64,000 nucleotides of DNA from positions 11,252,995-11,316,994 of the forward strand of contig CP141142.1 in the NCBI GenBank assembly GCA_035235625.1. Direction: 5' to 3'. The notes beneath the pieces were generated by a model. The model did not search any database. It was not told where the DNA came from and worked only from the letters and a program-made list of their open reading frames with translations. Positions 41,601 to 54,023 of this stretch are shown piece by piece. Numbering within the stretch: the stretch's first letter is position 1; every line of letters begins with the position of its first letter. A program made the translations under genes and the position numbers. Source of the DNA: Saururus chinensis. Lineage: Eukaryota > Streptophyta > Magnoliopsida > Piperales > Saururaceae.

Positions 41601-41945
41601 AACATATTGGTCTGGTGGCTTACCGCCTTTCTTTGCCGCCTGACTCCTTAGTTCACCCTGTCTTTCATGTCTCCAGGTTGCGCCGTTTTATGGGTGACAA
41701 GTCCTTGGCTGTTGCTGCTTTACCGCTCCCCTTGATGGGCCCGGTGCCGCCGTCCAACCTTGTTCCTGCTTCAGTGCTTGAGAAGCAGCGTGTCTGTCGC
41801 TCTGGTCGTATTGTTACTGAGGTTCTGATTTCTTGGCAGGGGCAGCCACAAGAGGATTCCACATGGATGCCTGAGGAGGAGTTTATGGCTCGATATCCGG
41901 CTTGATTGCCTTGAGGACAAGGTGATTAGCGGAAGCGTGGTGGAG

Positions 41946-42317
41946 TGTTGTGCACGATCACCCAGACTTCCAGACTTTACTTTATTTCTTTTACTTCTTT
42001 GCATTATAACTATTTCCCTTTGTAATAGCGTAGTATTTATTTGTTATTTGATTATGTAAGTTGTTATTGGTTCAGTTAGTGGCCCTAGACTAGCCTAGCC
42101 CACTAACTAATGTGTCTGCCTAGGGAACTGGGCTAGCCTGACTGGGGCTTGGTGCAACTCCCTAGGGGACTGGTCGTCCCCTATAAGGGGCAAACTCCTT
42201 CTTTGTTTGAGGTTATGCAATTAAGATTATTCAGTACTTCTCCCCTTTCTTCCTTGTTTCTCCCCTTTCACTACGTGAATCTCCTTGATATCGATTGTGC
42301 CAACATCAGGCACATCA
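41946..42317 (+). repeat. right LTR of the chromovirus
   Basis: 372 bp, followed by the target duplication CATCA. The region just before it is moderately purine-rich (GGAAGCGTGGTGGAG), in the position of the polypurine tract. Confidence 0.9.
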
Positions 42318-44400
42318 CATCATACTTCGTGTTTATTAATACATGTACCGGTATCTTGAATAGTCATCTATAAACGTGATGAAGTAAGTCATCCCTCTGT
42401 GGGTCTGAACATTCAGGGGCCTACAGATATTAGAATGAACCACCCCTAGAAATTCATTTGCCTTTGTCCCTTAGGGAAGGATTGCCTATTTATCTTTCCC
42501 GATAAACAATCCTCACACGCTCATAGGTCTTTGGATATTTTGGGTAACAACCTAGTGTTTGACATTCTATGTAGTTTATCTACATTCACATAGCACAAAC
42601 GCATATGCCACAGCAGGGCATCCTCCACAGACAAAACAAGATACTCAGAAGTACTTAATTCATTAGATTCTAGAGAGTCCATTACATCCAAACAATATAA
42701 AACATCAACTAAAGAAGTAGTAAAGAGTCCAGTCTCACCCTTTCCCATAGTAGCCTTGCTCCCCTTGAACCTAACTTCAAATCCCTTCTTAGTCAGAATA
42801 GGGATTGAAATCAGGTTTCTCCTAATGGAGGGAGCAAAGAGTATATCAGTCAGGACTAGGGTAGACCCATCTTTCAGAAGAATCCTATAGTTCCCCATGG
42901 CCTCCACCTCGCAGTAAGTGTTGTTGGCAATGAAGACTTTATTTTGACCTGGCATGAGGTTGATCATCTCACCCCTGGTTCCCTTAGAATGAGAAACATG
43001 AACAGTAGCTCTAGAGTCCAGCCACCAAGTCTTCTCCTTGACGTCAGCAATCATCACCTCTGATATAACACACACAATCTCTATGTTCTTGCCCTTGTTG
43101 TTGTTACAATTCTTAAAGCTTAAACTATTTTGTTTGTTTGATCTAAGCTGAACATAGTCTCCAACTTCTTCTTCACACTATTAAACTCATATAATTTATC
43201 TTTAGAAGACATGAGCTCTCTATTGAGAGCACTAGATTTTTCTTTCTCATTTTCTAGGTCTTTGTTCAGGTCATTCACTTTTCTTTCTAGTTTGTTAGTC
43301 AACTCCACTAACTTATTAGTCTCTTGAGAAAACACAATTAATTCATCTTCTTCTTTTTTTCAACTCTCTCTTAATACTCTTCGTTCTTTTAGTCAAAGGT
43401 AAGATTTGTTGGAAGAATCTTTTGAACTCATCAAACTCAACTTCAGACTTTGAGTTCTCTTCTAGAGAAATGGACTCATGAGAATCTTCTTTTAAACTAT
43501 CATACTTCACACTTGCATAAAAGGTAGTATAATTGCACAATGCTTCTTCTTCAAAATAGCTCTCACTTTTCCATTTTTTCTTTCTAGAATTTTGTCCCTT
43601 ATTCCTAAACCTAAAGTTATGAGTTTTCATAAATTTTTTGAAGTTCTTTGCTGACAAAAGCATTAATTCTTCATTATTTTTAGATTCTTCTGATTAATCT
43701 AAGATATTTAAAACTTTATTTTTCCTGAAAATGTTTTTGGATGCTTTTAGGGTATTTTGTTTTCCTTTGATTTTTCAATCACCTCCTTTTTATTTTTATT
43801 AGACTTTTCTTACGTCTCAAAGGTTTTCAGGTTCTCAACCAACTCCTCTATGTCTATAATGTCAATTTTCTTTGATTCATTAATAATAGTCACCTTAATT
43901 TAAATTTTAAGGATAAAGACTTTAAAAGTTTTCTCACAACAAAGTATTTAGGAATAGGTTCTCCTAGTTGATCACACATGTTGACAATGTTAAACAATTT
44001 AGCTTAAAATTCAAAAATTATTTCTTCATCACTCATTATTATGGAACCTGCCGAGCTCCATGAAGGAAGTAGCACACACAATTGGAGATTAACTTATATT
44101 GTAATTTTCCTACAACATTGAATAAATCAGTCAAAGCTTTATTGTTTTGATTAGAAAGTCTTGTCTCATTTTTATCCCAATCAATTTCATCTTTTAGAAT
44201 TGAGTTTTCATCTTCATCTTTTGTCATTGGAGGACTCCAGGCTTTAACAACCGCTTTCCAAGCATTTTCATCAAACACTTATATAAATGCTTTCATTCTA
44301 TTCTTCTAATATGAGAAAATTTTCCCATTAAACAAAGGAGGTCAGTTCATAGGATTTTTCAAGTCCCCATGTTCATTTAATGAATTGTTTAAACTAGCTA

Positions 44401-46930
<2,530 letters not shown>

Positions 46931-46931
46931 G

Positions 46932-48260
46932 CTAATTAATGTTGATTTTTATTCTTCTAAATGTTAATGTTTTCATCATATGATATTTTAAATCATTTTG
47001 ATATGACACCTCTAGTAGAAATTTTAGGGTTTGGTTGAGGAGGTAAAGGAGAGATTGTTTGGACATAACCAAACTTCCTAAGAACTCAGGTAGGGTTCTA
47101 AGCTTCCCTAATTTGGCTACAAAATAGTACTCTGGAATACAAAGCATTATTGAGTAGTTTGTTCTGGCATATTTCTTCGTGATGAGGATCCTAATAAACC
47201 TATTATACCAAATAAAATGTAAACATAATATTCGTGTAATCCTTAAGAAAAAATGCATCAAGATAATGCTTATTACCTTTTGATAATCCATATGATCTAA
47301 TGCCTCCCAGAAATTAGTCAGTTTAGAAAATAGATTTTGCTGGTGCTCCCATTTCCAACCTAAGGCCCAAGACTGACCTTCTCGAAACAACATATTAGGA
47401 TGCAGTTTCTCAATTTTAAAATGCTCTTATGACTAAGCTTGCATGTAATTAAATAATCTCATAATGTGTTTATATACAACATGCCAAAATAGGAAAATGA
47501 AATTGAAAATAAATAGTAGTCATTATAACTCTAATAATTTAAGATAACCACTAACTTGCCTCACATCAAATCTAGATTTAATTCCCAATCGACAATACAA
47601 ATATGCAAGTGTAGCAGCTTCCCATGCATATTTGGAGTGCCTTCTTTGTCGATGAGAAAATTTAAATACTTTGCAAGTATTGTGCTTCCAAACTTATCGA
47701 ATAAAATGGTGCAACCTAACAAAAATAAAATATATGCCCTTGTTGCACATTCTCTATCCTTCTCTATTGCTTCTTCTGGCGAATGATTAAAATTGAAGCT
47801 CAACTAATTCAAGTGCAAACTTTTCCCACTACACTTGTGCAACTCATCTTTAATTATGTTTCGTTCAATCACTTGTACATTAACACATAACTCAACCCAA
47901 TCATCACCTTTCACATCAGGGGGTTAACACTACATTTCCTTTCATAAGAAAACCAATTGATTGTTGAGCATCATCAAGCATGATTATCATCTCTCCAAAT
48001 GGGATGTGAAAGGTATTTGTCAGTGGGTGTCATCTCTCCACCAAAGAAGATATTCATGTTTTGTTCAATGTCTTATATGAAATATAAGACAAAGGATATG
48101 ACCCACTATTCTTTGCCAATGATACAATGGCATTACCCTCTATCTCGTTGATCTAGCACTTGGCAATGTTGAAGACATTGCAAGGGGAGGTGATATTGTA
48201 TAAAACAAAATAAACATTACTACAATGTTTTTGTTTTAATTGAAAACTAAAAAATTAAGT
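46932..48260 (-). pseudogene. plant mobile domain (aminotransferase-like) remnant
   Basis: On the minus strand the pieces resemble the plant mobile domain found in MAIN-like proteins and many transposon-borne genes. An N-terminal block near 47930-48020 reads FHIPFGEMIIMLDDAQQSIGFL (family pattern 'FHLPxGEMTxTLxDVxxxLGL'). The segment 47561-47803 has CATRAYILFLLGCTILFDKFGSTI (pattern 'RAYLLxLLGxxLFxDxS') and later HICIVDWELN. The segment 46932-47393 contains ALGWKWEHQ followed by LDHMDYQKV. Stops and frame breaks separate the blocks, and introns could account for some gaps. It is probably a transposable-element passenger or a decayed MAIN-like gene; no partner transposase is visible. Confidence 0.6.
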
Positions 48261-50100
48261 AACATGCACTCACCTCATCATTCCAAACCTTATATGCAAT
48301 GTGTGTTTTATAGCAACTTAAAACACTCATGTCAATAGGACCTCCTATAAATGGAAGACCTTCTTCATTTTCTTGCAAGTCATTTGTTCGAGATTTAATT
48401 TCCTCTCTCCCTGCTACTTCAACATTCTCTTAATCTCCACTATCCACTTGTTCTAATGCATCTCCCCTTTCCTCCCTTTCTACATGCTCATGTTCAACTT
48501 CTCCTCTTTCTACGTAGCCTTCTACATTAACATCTTGTATAGAATTCCATGATAGTGTCCCAACAACTAGTTTTGATGCATTCATAGTGCCCTATTGGAA
48601 ACCACTGAGTGTTCTCTTGCCATTTTATGACTAGCTTTTTCAAAATTCATGCGTAGCAAAGGCGTAAAATAAATTAAACCCTAACCAACACCAAAATCAC
48701 CTAATAAATATATCTTAATTATATTAATTTCACGATTTGTACCTTCCTAGCTAAATATTATGTTTAAACAAAGCTCTAAAAGAAATGGCAAGGTGTAAAG
48801 AAAACTTTCTCTTTTGCTATGAAAATGCCCAAAGAAATCTCACCAAATTGGTTAACGAAAGGTGCAACAATGTAACAAGCTCCCAATGTTCTTCTACTAT
48901 GGAGAAGCTAGTGGCTTCTGCAACCAAAGAAACAAAGAAGGTAAAAATGGAGGTGAATAAGATAAGATAAGATTAATGTTATGTTGTTAAAAGAAGTGAG
49001 TGGGACATGCCACAACTTTCTAGAAAATCCATGCACAATTTTGATGTGAAGAAGGTGGGTACTAGGAGGGGCATGACTTGTATGTGATTAGCAAATAGTG
49101 GATAGCGGTTTAGGTAAAACTACCATAGATGCACCTCATTTCTCACTCCTTCCCTCACAAGGAGCATTCAAACAAACTTGTGGTTCATCTCCATCTAAAC
49201 AGTTTCAAAGATAGGTAAATTTTTACATAAATAAAATATCCTTTCATTGTAAAAAAAAAGAAAATAAAGTAAATAAAAATAGTGGAAAGAATATTGGAGT
49301 ACACCCAGCAAGTGCTATCATCCACTAATTGCTACAAATACATCGACACCTACTGAGAGCTTAAACTAAACTTGTGACAATTCCTCACATTATGGAATCT
49401 CAGCCGAAAGTGGAACAAAGCAACCATTCTAAACCATCGTTGAAAAAATCATATTAAAGAAATAATTACCACAATAATCCCTAAGTACACATCTCATTTA
49501 GAAATTAATCTTCATTAGGCCATATCTTCCAACAATACAAAAACAAACCACTCCACGCCCTCTTCATAGAATAATCTACTCTATACACTAACCAATCAAA
49601 TTGTAAAAAATAAAGCATTAACTCTACATTCCAGCAAAAGTCCAAATATATATATAAAAGAAGACACCACCAACTAAAAAACTTATGTCAAACATAAAAA
49701 ATTTATCCCAAGCCATAGAACACGCAGATGATAGAAAATTCAATACATCAAAACAACACAAACACTAAATTCACTTTTAACCATCGTTGGGTCCATATTT
49801 CATCATCAGAAGTGAAATAGCTTGCATCAAACAAGTCGTATGCAAACTTCTACAACAAGCCCATACTTGACCCATCACCAAATCCCAATCCAAAAACAAC
49901 CTACCATGGTAATTCGGAATCTAATAAAAAACAACAATATTTCAATCAAATTTCCCCTAACTCCCATCACCAAACTCCAACCCTATCAAAACTCGTCTAG
50001 CATTGAGCTCGCACTACATAAGGAAACCCAAACATGCCCAAAACAACAAGTCTTTTAATCAAATTTCCCCAAAGAGCGAGAAATAGAGATAACAAAGAGA
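48261..50100. other. AT-rich spacer without a recognised gene
   Basis: Short open frames only (for example 48785-48970 and 49822-50058, plus strand), none with a domain. It may contain the upstream part of the plant mobile domain remnant (48300-48600). Confidence 0.35.
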
Positions 50101-50134
50101 GAGCTCAATACCTAGATCTAGCAGCAATCCATAA

Positions 50135-50430
50135 TCAAGAAATGGCGGAAGAACTTACAATCTTTGGCTATCTGTGGTCCCTCCGGTAAAAGAAATCTAG
50201 ACATCAACAGCCACCAGCAATGGAGAAGGGAGGCTAGGGAAAATGTAAATGGCAGATAAACTGGTAGGGTAGCCCTATACCTAGACACAACTGTAATATG
50301 AATTCGGGAAATAGTGGAGGAACTGGAGATCTTTGGTCCCTCTGACAAAAAAAATCTAGACCTCAACAGTTGCCGTCGGCGATGGGGAAGGGAGGTTAGG
50401 GCAAATGTAAATGGCAGATAGGCATTGCAA
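50135..50430. repeat. two-copy tandem repeat, unit about 165 bp
   Basis: Copies at about 50137-50258 and 50302-50424 share the words AATCTAGAC.TCAACAG, GGTCCCTC, GGGAAGGGAGG.TAGGG and AAATGTAAATGGCAGATA. A 106-codon minus-strand frame spans both copies and so repeats itself (LPFTFxLxSLxHxxxxLLxSRFxLxEGP). This looks like a sequence duplication rather than a protein repeat with a function. Confidence 0.65.
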
Positions 50431-50438
50431 AAGTGCAC

Positions 50439-50866
50439 ACCTGCTTCAACATTAATATAATGGTCATTTTTAAGGGTAAGAGAGTAATTATCATATTTAC
50501 AAATCTATAAATAGGGGGAAAGTTTAACCTTCTTTTCACCCTTTCATCTACTGTCTATGACTTTAACTCTCCTCTCCTCCATACTCTGAAGCTCTCAATC
50601 TCTTACATCTTTTATTTTTTAAATTAAAATTTAAGATTAAGCTTTTGAACTCTCAAGCCTCAAGAAAAAGATCTCAACTCTTAAGCCTCCTCCTCTTTTC
50701 TATTTTTATTGAAGCATCAATTAGGAAAGTTCAACTCAAGCATCAAACACAAGGTAAGTAATTTTGATTTTATAATTTAAAATCTATGCTAAGTGATTTT
50801 AATTTGTCCTTCTTTGCCTCCTTTTTCTCTTAATAATTTGCTACTATTTAATTTTTTTTAAAGAAA
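50439..50866. other. leader-like sequence before the hAT transposase
   Basis: AT-rich and non-coding. A TATAAATAGGGG word at 50505-50516 on the plus strand is a plausible TATA box about 360 bp ahead of the ATG at 50868. It may be the promoter of the hAT transposase. Confidence 0.4.
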
Positions 50867-50867
50867 A

Positions 50868-52830
50868 TGGCATCCTATTTTAACTACAACATCTCCTCCT
50901 CCTCGATCGCCCCAACCAACAATGAAGTATTCTTCAATTTTCCAAAGGAAGAATTCCTGAATGGATAGAAGAAGCCAATTATGAAGGAGGTATTTCACCC
51001 ATGCCTTCAATGACTTAGAAAAAAAATGGCAAATCTCCATCATGTGGAGCCACATGAAGAAAATTAAGGTGGACAACCCCGGCAATACAAGAATGAAGTT
51101 CGTAAGAGCCAAATGCAATTATTGCAAAGTAATTCTAAGTATTAGAATCGAGAGGTTGGGGGTATCAGGCATCTTCTTGTCATGCTAGATCATGTTCCAC
51201 CAAGCATGGATCGAAGGAGCCCAAATAAGCACAATTAAGTGCCATGAGCGCCTCTTCCACCTCTCTTAGGACTTTCAATTCCAATTAAGAAATAAATCAA
51301 AGGGAGCTCGTGAAGTATATTGTGCATGTCAAACAATCCTTCTCCTTTGCCAATGACAACTTGTTCAAGACCTAAGTGAAGTAAGCTCTCAACCCGGCAT
51401 TCCACAAAATCTTGTACAACACTCGAAAGAAAGACATTTTAAACTACACAAGGAGTACAATGTACAACTTATGAATATTCTATTCACAATTACATGTAAG
51501 ATGTATTTAACTTTTGATATTTGGACTAGTAACCAAGATATCAGATATGCATGTGTTACAACTCATTTTATAAATGGAACATGAAGATTAAATGAGAGAA
51601 TAATTTATTTTAACATGCCTCCATTATTAAAAATTATATTTTTCTGTTTCAAATAAATACTCAATTAAAGATAAAATTATGTCTATTTTCAGATAATGCT
51701 TCTAATAGTAATTCCATGATAGAACTTTAGAATCTCATTGTGATAAAATTGGTACACAAGTCCCTTACATTTCATATTAGATGTGCATGTGACATAATTA
51801 ATCTATTTGTTCAAGATGGTCTAAATGTAATTACCCCTATATTAAATTAATTAAAATTACTTTGTTACATATCACTTCTTCACCTTTTAGAATACAAAAA
51901 TTTAGAGAATTATATAAATTGCATAAGTAAGAAATGTAAGAAGTTTGATTTAGATGTTTGTCATAGGTAGAATAATACTTATTTAATGTTAAAATCATGT
52001 GAAGGACTAGAAAGTTTAATCATAAGTTGGGCTATAGAAAAGTTACCTAGTATAAGACTTAATGTAGGTCATTTTACTATTTCTATTCGTTTGATGCATT
52101 TTCTATCTATTTTTCATAATGTTACTAAAGATCTATCTAGAGTTTGCAATGTTACTTCTTGTTTAATTCTTAACCACTTGTAAGATATAACATGTATTTG
52201 AAAGTTATAAAAATAATGAAACTTTTGCCCATCTTGTAATAGAATTTGGACAAAATTTAATAAATATTGATCTTCTATTCCTTTGATTTATTATTTATGG
52301 GATGTAATGCAGTGAGGGTAAGATTAGATGGTGTATAAATTTAAATAGATGATATACGTGATAACATGAGTATTTATGTTTATAAAAATAATATATATAA
52401 GACTGTAGAAATTACTTTGTGTTCTTTATATAATATATATGATTATGGGTCAAGATGAAATGAATCAACTTCTTCTTCTATTACTATACATCATATTGAT
52501 CTTATTCCAAAAAATAATATATATATAAATAATACTAATAAATTAGCAATAATTTTGGATCTTTTTGTACCAAGGAAAATAGTGATTTGAATGTTTTAAG
52601 TCAATTGCATACACATAGAAAGAATTATCTGTTGTCTACTATATCATCGAAAATTTACTTTTAGTGTAAGAGGTTAGGTGTTAAACAATAAGCAAAATCG
52701 ACTAACTCCTTACGCGATAGAAGCATGCATATGTTTAAAGATTGGTTGCATATAAAAGAAAGGGCACAAGCTTCCAAATTAGAAGAAAAAATAAGAAAAA
52801 ATTTAGAAGACTTAAAAATCAATTAGTCAA
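50868..52830 (+). pseudogene. hAT transposase, decayed
   Basis: Blocks occur in the standard order. A BED zinc finger (51045-51135) reads MWSHMKKIKVDNPGNTRMKF then RAKCNYCKVIL. The hinge/first catalytic part (51300-51620) contains NPAFHKI, then LTFDIWTSNQDIRYACVTTH and FINGT. A central block (51695-51830) reads DNASNSNSMI...FHIRCACDIINLFVQDGL, the 'DNASxN...HxRCxxHxLNLxVQDGL' region. 51986-52183 reads in one frame through AIEKLPSIRLNVGHFTISIR. The C-terminal dimerisation domain (52620-52740) reads RKFTFSVRG.VLNNKQNRLTPYAIEACICLKDWL. Many stops and frame changes interrupt it. Terminal inverted repeats and the 8-bp duplication were not found. Confidence 0.8.
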
Positions 52831-53197
52831 TAATATAATTTTATTCATATTTGGATATGAAATTTTAGATTATAATTACAAATGATAAAAAAGGTGAGTG
52901 AGTGTCCACTTAAATGAGATGTACTCATTTTATAATGATGTAATTCTAACCTCAGTTCTATAAGTTATAAAAATTGTAAGAACTTTTTAAAGAATCTCAT
53001 TAATTTTTTATTTTTTGAAAAAAGGTAGAGAGGGCCTAGCTAGCCGGCCCATAGCCCCCTCTAAGTAAGTCATGCTAGGCTTGCCCCTCTCACCCATAGG
53101 CTAAGCCCAACCTGTCTTGCCCGTCAAAGGACCAGAGTGGGCCCGGGCCCTAGTCCACCATTAAGGGGGTGGAAGAAGTGGCAATGTACACAATAAG
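52831..53197. other. spacer after the hAT transposase
   Basis: Starts AT-rich and turns GC-rich at about 53020 (GGGCCTAGCTAGCCGGCCCAT and later GGGCCCGGGCCC). Its G/C-rich words resemble a subterminal hAT region, but no opposite end was matched. Confidence 0.3.
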
Positions 53198-53491
53198 TTG
53201 CAAGGGTGGCCCGGCCCATTGCCACCCCTAATGGTAGAGGAATTGGCAGGGTACTATGGGTACGAGGGATACGAGGTACCAACAGGTTTAGATAGAAGCG
53301 TTCATTTATTTAGTGCTTGTGTCGGTTCACTTTCATCCAACTCCCACCCGGATAACGCGGCACCCATTCGACCTTACCTTCGGTTGGCCATTGAGTCGGA
53401 GCAGATCATGACAGCCGCCGGAATGACACTTCTGGTTGATCTTTATTATATTAAGTTAAGAGCGGACAGAAAGACTCCCATGGTTTCATAA
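53198..53491 (+). CDS. hypothetical ORF, 97 codons, unrecognised
   Basis: Starts in GC-rich repeat-like sequence. From about codon 25 its composition is more like real coding DNA than the surroundings (RSVHLFSACVGSLSSNSHPD, then RPYLRLAIESEQIMTAAGMT). No domain is recognised and no promoter is visible. It could be a fragment of a gene or of organellar DNA, or chance. It lies 0.5 kb beyond the 3' end of SHMT copy 2 on the opposite strand. Confidence 0.2.
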   Translation: MQGWPGPLPPLMVEELAGYYGYEGYEVPTGLDRSVHLFSACVGSLSSNSHPDNAAPIRPYLRLAIESEQIMTAAGMTLLVDLYYIKLRADRKTPMVS

Positions 53492-54023
53492 ATAACAAAA
53501 TACTATACCTTAAAGAACAGAAACAAACAAGAAGATAGCTCCATTTATTTTTTTTCTTTTTCCTTTTTTTTTTTGGCTTGCACCACAGGAGCCTTGGTAT
53601 TTTTACACTTAGATGAAACTTCACTTCAGATGAACCTGGCTCTCTTATCATAGCAGCTCTCTTATCGCAGAACTGCAGAAGGAAACTTTCTCAGCCTGTT
53701 ATATCAGATAATATGAGTCTCATTATTGCTTTGTTCTAGATTTTTCATAATAAAGTGTCATTGGTTAGTTTAAGAGCAATGCAAAGGTTATAAATATCAT
53801 GTCATACATTTACGAGCTGATTGAATATAATTACCATTATTCACGTCAAGACTTCAACGGGACATCAAGCCATCAAAGGGGCCCGTCAAAGATATCAAAT
53901 ATCTCAAAGTTAAAATGTGAAATTGAAAGCATCCCTCCATCAAACTCATCTTGTAAAGACAGAAAAGCTATGTCAGAGGTGGCAACGTAAACTAGTACCT
54001 CATGTGATATTTTGTTTTTCTTC
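53492..54023 (-). other. 3' flank of SHMT copy 2
   Basis: Contains the 3' untranslated region of SHMT copy 2, which is read leftward. A specific polyadenylation site could not be chosen. No counterpart exists beside copy 1, because the duplication or later damage stops inside the last exon there. Confidence 0.4.

Larger units (their letters stand above)
36334..42317 (+). mobile_element. Ty3/gypsy chromovirus with both LTRs, broken, nested in the copia element
   Basis: The left LTR 36334-36703 and right LTR 41946-42317 both start TGTTGTGCACGATCACC and end GGCACATCA. They differ at roughly a tenth of positions by eye. The target duplication is CATCA (36329-36333 and 42318-42322). A primer-binding site TGGTATCGAAGC (36705-36716) resembles the initiator-Met tRNA type. 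Parts in order: gag (36733-37900), zinc knuckle (about 38770-38825), protease with DSGSTHNFI (39010-39040), reverse transcriptase (39680-40480, with VFFDDILVYS), RNase H (40480-40780), integrase with HHCC zinc region (40960-41450), and a C-terminal chromodomain (VLISWQGQPQEDSTW, 41820-41900). RT before integrase plus a chromodomain defines a chromovirus. The element is broken in many places (about ten). LTR divergence suggests an age of a few million years. Confidence 0.9.
34020..44400 (-). mobile_element. Ty1/copia internal region, broken, interrupted by a chromovirus
   Basis: On the minus strand the parts run in copia order. A UBN2-type gag segment lies near 44039-44370 and a basic and coiled-coil gag part at 43120-43663. 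A protease/GAG-pre-integrase block at 42521-43075 contains WWLDSRATVHVSHS and LLWHMRLCYVNVDKLHRM. The integrase is split between 42323-42480 and 35621-36333. Reverse transcriptase follows (35120-35602; YSPLLRFDSIRCL, QMDIKTAFLNGDLEYEIYME), then RNase H (34146-34476; YSDSDYVG, IYCDNLAT). The integrase-before-RT order is diagnostic for Ty1/copia. It is a fossil with many breaks (well over five). A 6-kb Ty3/gypsy element sits in the integrase. The 5' flank (44.9-45.9 kb) does not resemble the 3' LTR, so the element may be composite. Confidence 0.8.
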
